From: JABCPE02 sp963520725
Lineage (GTDB): Bacteria > Bacteroidota > Bacteroidia > Flavobacteriales > Weeksellaceae
DNA length: 64,000 nucleotides
NCBI GenBank assembly: GCA_963520725.1
Contig: CAUQSG010000001.1
Span: forward strand, 55,748 to 119,747
Direction: 5' to 3'
The position numbers were made by a program, and so were the translations under genes. Below, piece by piece: positions 34,442 through 43,418 of the stretch. Under the pieces are notes generated by a model, which saw only the letters and a program-made list of their open reading frames with translations, had not been told where the DNA came from and did no database searches. Each line of letters starts with the position of its first letter. Within the stretch, counting starts at the first letter, position 1.

Positions 34442-34446
34442 AAAAT

Positions 34447-34650
34447 TTATTTAGTTGTTTTGTCTTCAGTATTATCGTTTTCTTTGTCATCCTCTTTCAT
34501 AGATTTTTTAAACTCTTTGATTCCAGAGCCTAATCCCTTCATAAATTCAGGAATTCTTTTAGCTCCGAAAAGTAGTAAAATGAGGATAGCAATGACTAAG
34601 ATTTCTCTCATTCCTAGTCCCATAAATAGTGGTGTTAGAATACTGCTCAT
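34447..34650 (-). CDS. tatA: Sec-independent translocase subunit TatA
   Basis: 67-residue Tat pore subunit. Seen: a short N-terminal stretch, one hydrophobic helix (LGMREILVIAILILLLFGAKRIPEF) with the typical FGAKRIPE hinge, an amphipathic helix (LGSGIKEFKKSMKED) and an acidic tail. Tat exports folded proteins across the inner membrane. No tatC is in this window. The promoter box TAATTTTG lies 20 nt upstream. Confidence 0.93.
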   Translation of the reverse strand: MSSILTPLFMGLGMREILVIAILILLLFGAKRIPEFMKGLGSGIKEFKKSMKEDDKENDNTEDKTTK

Positions 34651-34670
34651 AATTTTTTATTTTGGTAGAA

Positions 34671-34678
34671 CAAAATTA
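34671..34678 (-). promoter_or_regulatory. -7 promoter box of the tatA transcript
   Basis: TAATTTTG on the minus strand, 20 nt before the tatA start. It sits between the end of the EnvC-like gene and tatA. Confidence 0.6.
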
Positions 34679-34709
34679 AACAATTTTTAGGATAAAGTTA
34701 ATCATAAAC

Positions 34710-36245
34710 TTAGCTAGTTACCCAGCTCAATGGATCTACAGGATTTGTCTGATTCCAAATTTGGAAATCAAGGGTGTAAGTCCCATCAAAGTCAAGTCCT
34801 ACTTCTCCTATATTTGTTCCTGCGGAAATAGTCTGGTTTTTAGAAACATAGGTGCTGGCTAAATTACTATAAATAGTGAAATAATTTCCATGTTTTACCA
34901 TCACGGTTTTTGAACCACCACTGGCCAAAACATTTACCACCACACCAGCAAAAACGCTTCTCGCCTTCGTTCCTGCATCTACAGCGATTTTGATTCCATT
35001 GTTTTCTATAACAACTCCCTTGTAAACAGGGTGCGGCTGTCTTCCGAAGCGCTGTGTAACCCGTCCACGCTGCACAGGGAAAGAAAGTCTTCCTCTATTT
35101 TCTGCGAAACTGTTACTAGCAGAACTTCCTGCACCAGCTGATGCCATTGCCCGCTCATCCACAGCTTTTTTCTCAGACTCTGTTTTTTTGGCTACAGCTT
35201 CTGCATTTACTCTGGCAGCCTCGGCTTTACTTGCGGCTATTTTTGCTTTTTCAGCCGCTTCCATTTTTGCTTTTTCAGCCGCTATTCTTTTGGCTTCGTT
35301 GTTGGCTTCTATGGCTTTTCTTTCCTCTTCAGCTTTTTTTCTAGCGATTTCAGCTAGTCTTCTTTCTTCCTCTTCTGCTTTTCTTTTTGCTCTTTCGGCC
35401 TCTTCACGCGCTCTTCTATTGGCTTCTTCTATTCTCGCTTTTTCTTTTTCAGCCTCTATTCTCGCTAGTCTTAGTTTTTCTTCACGCGCTTTTCTTTCAG
35501 CCTCTTCTTTCGCTTTTGCGATTCTGATTTCTTCAGCGATGATTTTTCTGATTTCGCCTTCTAACCTTTTGGATTCAGATTGTTTTTGTTTAAGTTCAGC
35601 CACTAGTCTGGCTTCATTCTTTTTGAAATCTTCTAATAAAATTTCTTTTTCTTTTCTTTCCTGAGCGATTACTTCCAAATCTTTAGCCTGTTTCAAGAGA
35701 AGATTCTCCTTGTCTTTTTTGGATTTTTCTCTTAGGGCAATTGTACTTTTTATCTTTTTGGCTTTGTCAGATATTTCTGTTGCTTTTTTGTCTTGGTATT
35801 CTCCATATTGTTTCAAATATTGCACTCTACGAAGCGCCTGTCCCAAGTCTTGGGAAGACAAAATGAAAGTTACTTTGTTCTGTACGCCTTTGTTTTTATA
35901 GGCCTTTACGAGGATTTCGGCGTAATTTTTACGGAGAACTTTCAGCTCTCGGTTGTATTTATTGATTTCTAACTGACGAAGATAAATATCATCCTCTATG
36001 AATCTTTTTTCTTTCTGTGTATTGCCATAGACTTTCTCACGAAGGGCAATTTTTTTGTTAATATCATTGAGGTAAGATATGGACAGTCTGGCTTCTGACT
36101 TTGTTTTAGCCAAGTTAGCATTGATGGTTTCGATTTGTTTTTTTAATTCAGCGTTTTGCCTTTGTAAATCCTCCTTGCTTCTTTGAGCGAGAAAGAGCGA
36201 AGCAGACAAAATTCCAATAAATAAGCTTATCTTCCTGAAATACAT
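34710..36245 (-). CDS. EnvC-like murein hydrolase activator (coiled coil + degenerate M23 domain)
   Basis: 511-residue periplasmic protein. Signal peptide (SLFIGILSASLFLAQ), long coiled coil (about 20-250) extended by an Ala/Glu/Lys/Arg-rich helix (about 240-370), then a LytM/M23 domain (about 390-510) with HPVYKGVVIENNGI and KHGNYFTIYSNL. The catalytic zinc motif (HxxxD and HxH) is not complete, as in EnvC, which activates amidases rather than cutting peptidoglycan itself. It should act in septal peptidoglycan splitting. It is coupled by a one-base overlap to the DUF4292 lipoprotein gene upstream. Confidence 0.9.
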   Translation of the reverse strand: MYFRKISLFIGILSASLFLAQRSKEDLQRQNAELKKQIETINANLAKTKSEARLSISYLNDINKKIALREKVYGNTQKEKRFIEDDIYLRQLEINKYNRELKVLRKNYAEILVKAYKNKGVQNKVTFILSSQDLGQALRRVQYLKQYGEYQDKKATEISDKAKKIKSTIALREKSKKDKENLLLKQAKDLEVIAQERKEKEILLEDFKKNEARLVAELKQKQSESKRLEGEIRKIIAEEIRIAKAKEEAERKAREEKLRLARIEAEKEKARIEEANRRAREEAERAKRKAEEEERRLAEIARKKAEEERKAIEANNEAKRIAAEKAKMEAAEKAKIAASKAEAARVNAEAVAKKTESEKKAVDERAMASAGAGSSASNSFAENRGRLSFPVQRGRVTQRFGRQPHPVYKGVVIENNGIKIAVDAGTKARSVFAGVVVNVLASGGSKTVMVKHGNYFTIYSNLASTYVSKNQTISAGTNIGEVGLDFDGTYTLDFQIWNQTNPVDPLSWVTS

Positions 36246-37033
36246 TAGAAATCTCGTTTTTTATAATTATTAGGTACCGAATATGGAGTTTCCATTCTAG
36301 AAAAGTCAAATTTCGTGTTTTCTATTAGAATTTGGTCAGTTTTCTTACCTTTTATAACTATTTTAACATTTTTAGGGAGTTTTACTCCATTGATATCTAT
36401 CCAGTTGTCATAGAATATTTCCAGATTATCCGCAGTTTTCGTGTCTTTTAAAGAAACTTTGGTAAGGTTCAGATCATTAGAAAAACGGAATTCTGTAAGG
36501 TATTCACTGGTTTTCCCATCGATGTTTACTTTCTGTACAGTAATCGGTTTTAGGATGTATTCTTCGGCTTCTTTGGTTAGATTAAAATCTTTTTCATTGA
36601 CAGGAAAGAAAACTTTTCCGACTAATAAATTTTGAAGTGAATAATAGTCTAAAAAATTGACTTTCAGTAAATTATTAAGATAAGAAAAATCAGAATCGAT
36701 ATAAGTTCTGCTCAGTTTTTCGTAGGCTTTTAGTCCCTTGGGAGTTGCTATTCCGCGGCCTACATTCATAAACAGAGCAGACATATTCATCCATATTTTC
36801 TGGTTGTTTTCTATGTAGATAGTTGCATGAATGGTAGGAACGAATTTTCCTACTTCTGCATCTATTTTAGAAGTGATTTTAAGGGCATCAAAATCAGATT
36901 TTTTCGTGATAGCATCATAGAAATTTTTGTTGCTGGAAACAGCAGGAATTTCTGAGTTCACAGCGATGCTTTTTTTAGCACCACAAGAGGCTAAAAGCAC
37001 CATAATGGCGGATAGAGCTATTAATTTCTTCAT
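36245..37033 (-). CDS. DUF4292 lipoprotein
   Basis: About 262 residues. Lipoprotein signal MKKLIALSAIMVLLASCGAKK with Cys near 17, so it is probably anchored in the outer membrane. The mature part is beta-rich (for example ATIYIENNQKIWMNM and YIDSDFSYLNNLL) and matches the LolA/LolB-like DUF4292 family of Bacteroidota. A GTG 21 nt upstream and an in-frame ATG at 37045 are alternative starts. It lies just upstream of the EnvC-like gene and downstream of the nucleotidyltransferase gene, an arrangement common in the phylum. Confidence 0.88.
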   Translation of the reverse strand: MKKLIALSAIMVLLASCGAKKSIAVNSEIPAVSSNKNFYDAITKKSDFDALKITSKIDAEVGKFVPTIHATIYIENNQKIWMNMSALFMNVGRGIATPKGLKAYEKLSRTYIDSDFSYLNNLLKVNFLDYYSLQNLLVGKVFFPVNEKDFNLTKEAEEYILKPITVQKVNIDGKTSEYLTEFRFSNDLNLTKVSLKDTKTADNLEIFYDNWIDINGVKLPKNVKIVIKGKKTDQILIENTKFDFSRMETPYSVPNNYKKRDF

Positions 37034-37066
37034 TTTGTTAATCATTAAAATCACTTCTAAAAAATA

Positions 37067-38080
37067 TTATTCAGAGAAATCCAATACGGAAAAATCTCCC
37101 AAAGAAAGATTGATAGAAGTTCCGATATACTTCGCTGAGTTCCCAATCATGGAGTTACTCAGGTTAGCAGACTGGATTTCTGTTCTTTCTTGGATGAGAG
37201 AATTATCTATATTAGAATTTTTTACTATTGTATTATTACCCAGAGAAACTCTTGGCCCTATGATAGAATTTACGATTTTCACATTCTCTCCGATGAAACA
37301 TGGAGGAATTATCAAACTATTTTCTATCTGTGCAGAAGCTGGATACTGGGAAAGATTTTCTTTTTCGTATTCTAGAATCTTACCATTAGTCTGCACGGTA
37401 ATGGTCTTGTTTCCGCAGTCCATCCAGTCATTTACCTTTCCTAAAGAGAATTTTGCTCCTTTTTTTCTTAGGTTTTCTAGTGCTGTCGTCAGCTGGTATT
37501 CACCGCCATCTTTGATGTCGTTACTCATGATGTAGTCTATTTCACCCATGAGTTTTTCAGCGCTGTTGAAATAGTAAATCCCGATAATCGCCAAATCAGA
37601 CACAAACTCTTTTGGTTTTTCTACAAAGTCCGTGATGAAGCCATAGTCGTCCAGTTTCACTACTCCGAAGGCACTCGGGTCATCTACTTTTTTTACCCAA
37701 ATTACTCCATCAGAATTGGTATCCAAATGAAAATCAGCTCTAAATAATGTATCTGCAAAAGCGATGATTACAGGCCCCTGCATACTTTCTCTTGCACAGT
37801 TGATAGCATGAGCTGTTCCCAAAGCTTCTGTCTGGTGGTATATGCTTCCTTTTGCACCTAATTTTTCTGCAACAGCCAATAAATCCTGCTCCACTTGACT
37901 CCCGAAATCACCAGTGATGAAGGCAACTTCATCTATTTTCTGATTTACCACCTTTGCGATGTCCTCTACCAATCTTTGCACGATAGGTTTTCCTGCGATA
38001 GGAATCAAAGGTTTTGGCACAGTCAAAGTGTGCGGTCTCAATCGGGAACCCTTTCCCGCCATAGGTATTATTATTTTCAT
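37067..38080 (-). CDS. Sugar-1-phosphate nucleotidyltransferase
   Basis: 337-residue enzyme that makes a nucleotide-activated sugar. Seen: IIIPMAGKGSRLRPHTLTVPKPLIPIAGKP (GxGxRxRPxTxxxPKP signature), then a left-handed beta-helix part in the last 90 residues (NSLIIPPCFIGENVKIVNSIIGP, VSLGNNTIVKNSNI). It is closest to glucose-1-phosphate thymidylyltransferase or mannose-1-phosphate guanylyltransferase types. The sugar cannot be fixed. Its position near a polysaccharide flippase points to cell-surface glycan work. Confidence 0.9.
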   Translation of the reverse strand: MKIIIPMAGKGSRLRPHTLTVPKPLIPIAGKPIVQRLVEDIAKVVNQKIDEVAFITGDFGSQVEQDLLAVAEKLGAKGSIYHQTEALGTAHAINCARESMQGPVIIAFADTLFRADFHLDTNSDGVIWVKKVDDPSAFGVVKLDDYGFITDFVEKPKEFVSDLAIIGIYYFNSAEKLMGEIDYIMSNDIKDGGEYQLTTALENLRKKGAKFSLGKVNDWMDCGNKTITVQTNGKILEYEKENLSQYPASAQIENSLIIPPCFIGENVKIVNSIIGPRVSLGNNTIVKNSNIDNSLIQERTEIQSANLSNSMIGNSAKYIGTSINLSLGDFSVLDFSE

Positions 38081-38117
38081 AATAGTTGTATTTTTTATAG
38101 TTTAGGTTTTACATTCA

Positions 38118-38552
38118 TTATTTCGTTCCAGAACTTCCGAAACCTCCTGCGCCTCTTTCTGTTTCGTCAAGGGTTTCTACTTCTTCCCACTGGGCAGTTT
38201 CGTGTTTTGCGATGACCAGCTGGGCAATTCGCTCTCCATCATTGATGACAAATTCATTTTTGGATAGGTTTGCGAGAATCACGCAGATTTCTCCGCGGTA
38301 GTCTGCATCTATCGTTCCAGGGCTATTCAGACAAGTAATTCCGTGCTTGGCAGCCAGTCCGCTGCGAGGTCTTACTTGGGCTTCGTATCCAGCTGGCAGA
38401 GCTATGAAAATACCTGTTGGGATAATCGTTCGCTCTAGAGAACCTAACCGAACAGGCTCTGTGATATTCGCATACAAATCCATTCCAGCTGAAAGCTCGG
38501 TCTGGTACTTTGGAAGTGGGTGTTTGGATTTATTTATAATTTTAATTTTCAT
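38118..38552 (-). CDS. dut: dUTP diphosphatase
   Basis: Hydrolyses dUTP to dUMP and pyrophosphate, keeping uracil out of DNA. The 144 residues carry the trimeric dUTPase motifs in order: AGMDLYANI (motif 1), PRSGLAAKHGI (2), GTIDADYRGEICVIL (3), ERIAQLVI (4) and the C-terminal RGAGGFGSSG (5) that closes over the substrate. It overlaps the flippase gene by 4 nt, so the two are coupled. Confidence 0.96.
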   Translation of the reverse strand: MKIKIINKSKHPLPKYQTELSAGMDLYANITEPVRLGSLERTIIPTGIFIALPAGYEAQVRPRSGLAAKHGITCLNSPGTIDADYRGEICVILANLSKNEFVINDGERIAQLVIAKHETAQWEEVETLDETERGAGGFGSSGTK

Positions 38553-40000
38553 CTTTTCAAAAATTTTTTCAAGAGAGTTCTTTCCTTAAAAACGACAAAT
38601 ATCAGAAAAATTACAAAAATAATGTTACTGATGATGTAATTTTCTCTAAAATATTTAAAAGAAATCATCCCCAATCCTATGGAAAGAAGCAAATAGATTA
38701 CTATTTTTCCCGTATTATAAGGAATCGGATATTTTATTTGTCCCCAAATATAGGAAATTATCATCATAGACATGAAAGTCAGCAGCGCTGCCACTGCACT
38801 TGCCCAGTATCCATATTCAGGAACGAAAAAATAATTGACAGACACCGTAATCGCTGCACCAATGAGGGAAATATACAGCCCTACGATGGTCTGGTCAGAG
38901 AGTTTGTACCAAATGGACAAATTAAGATATATCCCCAAAAACACAGCTCCCAGCATAAGGCACGGAATCAGTTCTATGCCTTCGTAGTAGAGAGGATTGT
39001 TAATATATATTTTGGAAATCCAAGAAATATTGGTGATAAGTCCTAGGAAAATCACACAGCTGCATATCACGAAGATGTCCATCAGCAGGGTGTAAGTTCT
39101 CTTTGCATTTTCGTTTTTAAAACTAGAAAAGAAATACGGCTCTATCCCTAATTGGTAGGCCTGCCTAAAAACGGTGATGAATGTCGCTATCTTATAGACT
39201 GCCCCATATACACCTATTTGGTGTTTGCTTTCTTCTTCAGGGAGGAGGTATTTTAGGAATTGTCTGTCCATCGTCTGGTTGATGATGCCCGCCAGCCCTG
39301 CTACCATCACAGGCCAAGAGTAGTTCATAATTCTTTTCCATAAAGAAAAATCAAAACTCCTAAAACTGAAATTCACAAATTCCTTGGAAACTATGAGCAG
39401 CGAAACGATGCTCTGAACCAAATTTGCCACAAAGACATATCCCACGCCAAATTCAGCATCGTATTTCAGTCCGAGGAAGCCATTGGGTAAATTAGGAAGA
39501 ATATTGATGAAAAACACCACCAGCCCAAAATAAATCACGCTTCCCGCTACCTTAGACACTACATACCGCAGTGGTTTTCCCTCTAAACGAAGCACTGCCG
39601 AAGGAATCGTAGAAAAGGCATCAATAGAAAGAATGAACAAAAATAAAATCAAGAAATGAATTTGGTCTGGCGTATGAAAATATTCTGTAACCTCGCGCCG
39701 AAATACCCAGCCCAAGACCAAATAAATAAAAGACATTGCCAAGATGCTCATGGAACAAGTGGAAACCAGCGTTTCTTTGCTGATGTCTTTCTCTTGAGCA
39801 AAACGAAAAAACGAGGTCTCCATGCCGTGCGTCAGAAAAACTGTAACCACTCCCGCGATGGAGTACCAATCCACAAAAGGAGCAGACTCCGCTGGCGAAA
39901 ATGCCCTTGTGATAATAGGTGCGATGAGGAAAGGAAATATCCTCACCAGTACCGAACTGATGCCGTAGAGTGCCGTTTGTCCTAATAGTTTTTTAATCAA
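38549..40000 (-). CDS. Polysaccharide/O-antigen flippase (MATE/MVF superfamily)
   Basis: 483-residue integral membrane protein with about 14 hydrophobic helices. It begins LLGQTALYGISSVLVRIFPFLIAPIITR, the typical start of Wzx/RfbX-type proteins that flip lipid-linked sugar units across the inner membrane. No soluble domain. The dut start overlaps its stop (ATGA-type). The upstream promoter box TACTTTTG at 40017-40024 faces away from an identical box of the GH3 gene. Confidence 0.9.
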   Translation of the reverse strand: MIKKLLGQTALYGISSVLVRIFPFLIAPIITRAFSPAESAPFVDWYSIAGVVTVFLTHGMETSFFRFAQEKDISKETLVSTCSMSILAMSFIYLVLGWVFRREVTEYFHTPDQIHFLILFLFILSIDAFSTIPSAVLRLEGKPLRYVVSKVAGSVIYFGLVVFFINILPNLPNGFLGLKYDAEFGVGYVFVANLVQSIVSLLIVSKEFVNFSFRSFDFSLWKRIMNYSWPVMVAGLAGIINQTMDRQFLKYLLPEEESKHQIGVYGAVYKIATFITVFRQAYQLGIEPYFFSSFKNENAKRTYTLLMDIFVICSCVIFLGLITNISWISKIYINNPLYYEGIELIPCLMLGAVFLGIYLNLSIWYKLSDQTIVGLYISLIGAAITVSVNYFFVPEYGYWASAVAALLTFMSMMIISYIWGQIKYPIPYNTGKIVIYLLLSIGLGMISFKYFRENYIISNIIFVIFLIFVVFKERTLLKKFLKR

Positions 40001-40016
40001 AACTTTAATTTTGATG

Positions 40017-40024
40017 CAAAAGTA
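40017..40024 (-). promoter_or_regulatory. -7 promoter box of the flippase-dut transcript
   Basis: TACTTTTG on the minus strand, 16 nt before the flippase ATG. It is the mirror image of the GH3 box 22 nt away. Confidence 0.65.
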
Positions 40025-40046
40025 AGATTATTTTATCTGAAAATTG

Positions 40047-40054
40047 TACTTTTG
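40047..40054 (+). promoter_or_regulatory. -7 promoter box of the GH3 gene
   Basis: TACTTTTG, 6 nt before ATG 40061. Transcription would start at or next to the start codon. It overlaps the TTG at 40052, which argues against that codon as the start. Confidence 0.65.
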
Positions 40055-40060
40055 TTCACT

Positions 40061-41755
40061 ATGAAAAATAATATTTCTTGTATTTTAGTTTTTATTTTTG
40101 GGTGTGTAGGATATTTACACGCACAGTTTTCTCCCAAAAATATCACCAAAGATTTGGATAAAAAAGCCGTGAAATATGCAGACAGCTTGTATGCTAAGCT
40201 CAGCATGGATGAGCGTATCGGGCAGCTCTACATTGTGGCGCTTTATACCAATAAAGACCAAAACCATATCTCAGGAGTGAGAAAACTGGTAGAGCAGGAG
40301 CGGATAGGAGGAATTATCCTGATGCAGGATGATGCCGAACAGGAAATAGCGCTGGTAAATGAATTTCAGAAGAAATCCAGAGTGCCGATGCTCTTTGGTA
40401 TGGATGCCGAATGGGGGCTTTATCAGAGAATAAAAACTGCACACAAATTCCCTTGGGCGATGACCCTTGGAGCGATTCAGGATAATAATTTGGTTTATGA
40501 AATGGCTTCTAAAATAGCAGAAGATGCAAAGAAAATGGGAATCTACTGGAATTTTGCTCCTGTGGTGGATGTGAATACCAATCCTAAAAACCCGATTATA
40601 GGCAATCGCTCGTTTGGTTCAGATGTTCAGAATGTAATCGCGAAAGCTCTCGCTTATGCCCAAGGTTTGCAGGACAATGGTGTGCTGGCGGCGATTAAAC
40701 ATTTCCCAGGGCATGGGGATACGGATGTAGATTCGCATTTGGATTTACCAGTGGTAAAACATAGTCTGGAGAGGCTGAATAAAATAGAATTGGCACCCTT
40801 CAATGCCTTGATGGACAAGAAAATAGGTGGGGCGATGATAGCGCATCTCTATGTTCCACAGCTGGAAAAAGGGAAAAACATCCCTGCTTCTATTTCTTAT
40901 GATATTGTAACGAATTTGCTCAAAAATAAATTCCGATACCAAGGGCTGGTCATTACCGATGCCCTGAATATGAATGCTGTTGCTAAAAAATATCCTGCTG
41001 GGGAATTGGATTTGACGGCGTTCAAGGCGGGGAATGATGTTTTGCTTTTTAGCCAAGATGTGCCGACAGGAAAAAAGTTGATAAAAGAAGCGCTCCAAAA
41101 AGGAGAAATCAGCGAAAAAAGGCTGGAAGAGAGCGTGAAAAAGATTTTGAAAACGAAATATCTTTTGGGGCTTCAGAATTTGCGACCGCTTAGTTCAGAA
41201 GGAATCAATAATGCTCTGAATAATGATTCTCACGCGAAAATTTCAGAGAAGTTGTACGCCAATGCTTTGACTTTGTTAAAAGATGAAAAACAGCTTTTCC
41301 CACTTAGAGAAAAGGAAGTTTATTATCTTCCGTTAGAAGAGGCTTCGCACGAGGCGTTTTTACAAGAATTGTCCAAAGAAATTAAGGTTAAAAAAATATC
41401 TTTCAAAGAAATCCAATCTATCCCCGAAAATGCAGTGGTAATCATCGGACTTCATAAGGATAATTCTACGGCTTACAAGCCTTACAAAATATCGTGGGAG
41501 AGCAAAAGGCTCATTAACCAAATGAAATCAAGAAATAAAGTGATTCTCAATGTGTTCGGGAGTCCATATGCTCTTCAGGATGTGGATATTAGCGGAATTT
41601 CATCGGTTTTGGTTTCTTATGAAAATAATCCTCTCTCGATGAAAGCTACAGCGGAAGCTTATTTAGGAAAACAAAAGATAAACGGAAGACTGCCAGTGGT
41701 AGTAAATGAACAAATAAAATACGGAATGGGAATAGATGTCCCAAAACAAAAATAA
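40061..41755 (+). CDS. GH3 beta-N-acetylhexosaminidase/beta-glucosidase-type hydrolase, secreted
   Basis: Signal peptide (NNISCILVFIFGCVGYLHAQ) followed by a GH3 N-terminal TIM barrel with KHFPGHGDTDVDSHLDLP, the NagZ-type motif, and VITDALNMNAV holding the catalytic Asp. A GH3 C-terminal-type domain (about 380-560) follows. The KHFPGHGDT-D motif and DSH are typical of exo-acting N-acetylglucosaminidases that recycle peptidoglycan. Bacteroidota often carry a two-domain version, sometimes fused to a serine hydrolase domain, which is absent here. ATG 40061 is preferred over TTG 40052. Confidence 0.92.
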   Translation: MKNNISCILVFIFGCVGYLHAQFSPKNITKDLDKKAVKYADSLYAKLSMDERIGQLYIVALYTNKDQNHISGVRKLVEQERIGGIILMQDDAEQEIALVNEFQKKSRVPMLFGMDAEWGLYQRIKTAHKFPWAMTLGAIQDNNLVYEMASKIAEDAKKMGIYWNFAPVVDVNTNPKNPIIGNRSFGSDVQNVIAKALAYAQGLQDNGVLAAIKHFPGHGDTDVDSHLDLPVVKHSLERLNKIELAPFNALMDKKIGGAMIAHLYVPQLEKGKNIPASISYDIVTNLLKNKFRYQGLVITDALNMNAVAKKYPAGELDLTAFKAGNDVLLFSQDVPTGKKLIKEALQKGEISEKRLEESVKKILKTKYLLGLQNLRPLSSEGINNALNNDSHAKISEKLYANALTLLKDEKQLFPLREKEVYYLPLEEASHEAFLQELSKEIKVKKISFKEIQSIPENAVVIIGLHKDNSTAYKPYKISWESKRLINQMKSRNKVILNVFGSPYALQDVDISGISSVLVSYENNPLSMKATAEAYLGKQKINGRLPVVVNEQIKYGMGIDVPKQK

Positions 41756-41764
41756 ATAGAGAAA

Positions 41765-42907
41765 ATGTTAAAAATAGGAATATTATGTTACCCTACTTAT
41801 GGGGGGAGTGGAATAGTGGCGACAGAACTAGGAATGAACCTTGCCCGAAAAGGCTATGAGGTGCATTTCATCAGCTCCGAGCTTCCAGCAAGGCTGGATA
41901 TGACCAGACCTAATATCTTTTTTCATAAAGTGAATGTGCAGGCATATCCCTTATTTAGGCATCAGCCGTATGATATCGCGCTGTCTTCTATGATATATCA
42001 GGTGGTGTGTATGTATCAGCTGGATGTACTCCATGCTCATTACGCTATTCCGTATGCCTATGCGGCTTTTACAGCGAAACAGATGCTGAAAGAAAAAGGC
42101 AAGGATTTACCACTGGTGACTACACTTCACGGAACGGATATTACTTTGGTGGGGCAGCACCCGAGCTATAAACATGCGGTGGAATTTTCTATCAATCAGT
42201 CTGATGCGCTGACTTCGGTTTCGGAAAGTTTGAAACAGGATACATTGGCTTTTTTTGACATTAAAAAAGAAATCAATGTGATTCCTAACTTCATTGAGGA
42301 GAGACATTTTGAGCAATGTTCGGTTTGTTTTAGAAATCAGTTTGCGGAGGAGAATGAGAAGATTTTGGTGCATATTTCTAACCTTAGACCTGTTAAAAGA
42401 ATTCAGGATGTTTTGGAGATTTTTGAAAAGGTAAATCGGGAAATTCCGAGTAAACTAATCATAGTAGGCGAGGGCCCTGAAATGGAAAAAGTAAATGCTT
42501 TCTTATCAGAAAAACCAGATTTTATTGACAAAATAAAAATCATGGGAAAAGTAAATGACCTTCGCCCAGTGCTTACCTATGCAGATGTGTTCCTTCTTCC
42601 TTCGGAAAAGGAGAGTTTTGGTCTGGCGGCGCTAGAGGCTATGGCGGCAGGAACGCCTGTAGTCAGCAGTAATACGGGAGGAATTCCAGAGGTTAATATT
42701 CAGGGAAAGACAGGATTTTTGGCGAATGTAGGCGATGTGGAGAAAATGGCTGAATATACACTTCAGATTTTGTCTGACGAAACTGTTTTAAAGGAAATGA
42801 AAACAAATGCTACAGAAGTAGCAAAGACTTTTGATTATAATAAAATCATTCCGATGTATGAGAATTTATATCAGGAAACGATAAAAGAATTTAAGGGCGA
42901 GAAATAA
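41765..42907 (+). CDS. bshA: N-acetyl-alpha-D-glucosaminyl L-malate synthase
   Basis: GT4 glycosyltransferase and first enzyme of bacillithiol synthesis, joining UDP-GlcNAc and L-malate. The 380 residues show the BshA start LKIGILCYPTYGGSGIVATELG, then TTLHGTDITLVG, and the donor-binding LPSEKESFGLAALEAMAAGTPVV with the EX7E motif, followed by NTGGIPEV. Bacillithiol is known in Flavobacteria. It starts 10 nt after the GH3 gene and 2 nt before msrA, a redox-linked neighbour. Confidence 0.94.
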   Translation: MLKIGILCYPTYGGSGIVATELGMNLARKGYEVHFISSELPARLDMTRPNIFFHKVNVQAYPLFRHQPYDIALSSMIYQVVCMYQLDVLHAHYAIPYAYAAFTAKQMLKEKGKDLPLVTTLHGTDITLVGQHPSYKHAVEFSINQSDALTSVSESLKQDTLAFFDIKKEINVIPNFIEERHFEQCSVCFRNQFAEENEKILVHISNLRPVKRIQDVLEIFEKVNREIPSKLIIVGEGPEMEKVNAFLSEKPDFIDKIKIMGKVNDLRPVLTYADVFLLPSEKESFGLAALEAMAAGTPVVSSNTGGIPEVNIQGKTGFLANVGDVEKMAEYTLQILSDETVLKEMKTNATEVAKTFDYNKIIPMYENLYQETIKEFKGEK

Positions 42908-42908
42908 A

Positions 42909-43418
42909 ATGGATAGAGAAATTTATTTTGCTGGTGGGTGTTTCTGGGGAACGGAGCATTTTTTCAAGCAAATCAACGGAGTAACAACTACGCAGGTAGG
43001 CTATGCCAATGGAAATATAGAAAATCCCACTTATGAGCAGGTGTATACCGACAGCACGGGCTTTGCAGAGGTGGTGAAGGTGGCTTATGACCCAAAGGTG
43101 GTAAGTCTGGAAATGCTTTTGGATTTGTTTTTTAAAACAATAGACCCTACAAGCCTTAATCAGCAGGGAGAAGACATCGGAACGCGCTACAGAACAGGAA
43201 TTTATTGGGTAAATTCAGAAGATGAAAAAGTGGTAAAAGAGGCACTTTCGGAACTTCAAAGAAATTATGAAAAACCCATAGTGGTGGAAAACGAGTCTTT
43301 GAAAAATTTTTACAGTGGAGAAGAATATCATCAGGATTATTTAGATAAAAACCCAAGTGGATACTGCCACATCAACCCAGAATTATTCGAACTCGCGAAA
43401 AAGGCTAATCTGAGATAG
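42909..43418 (+). CDS. msrA: Peptide methionine sulfoxide reductase MsrA
   Basis: Repairs oxidised methionine (S-sulfoxide) in proteins. 169 residues with the catalytic GCFWG at 10-14 (Cys11), TQVGYANG, and GEEYHQDYLDKNPSGYC. The later Cys in GYCHINPEL may resolve the disulfide. No fused MsrB. It follows bshA by 2 nt, consistent with a thiol and oxidative stress unit. Its last 14 nt overlap the convergent lipoprotein gene on the minus strand. Confidence 0.95.
   Translation: MDREIYFAGGCFWGTEHFFKQINGVTTTQVGYANGNIENPTYEQVYTDSTGFAEVVKVAYDPKVVSLEMLLDLFFKTIDPTSLNQQGEDIGTRYRTGIYWVNSEDEKVVKEALSELQRNYEKPIVVENESLKNFYSGEEYHQDYLDKNPSGYCHINPELFELAKKANLR

Noticed and set aside
35188..35664. Long Ala/Ser/Leu-rich open frame on the plus strand
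   Set aside because: It lies antisense to the Ala/Glu/Lys-rich helix of the EnvC-like gene. Its composition is a mirror of that repeat and it has no promoter or family.
40052..40060. TTG as start of the GH3 gene
   Set aside because: It lies within the TACTTTTG promoter box; ATG 40061 gives a proper signal peptide.
43405..43418. The 14-nt antisense overlap of msrA and the lipoprotein gene as a regulatory feature
   Set aside because: Short convergent overlaps of this size are common in compact genomes and need no special explanation.
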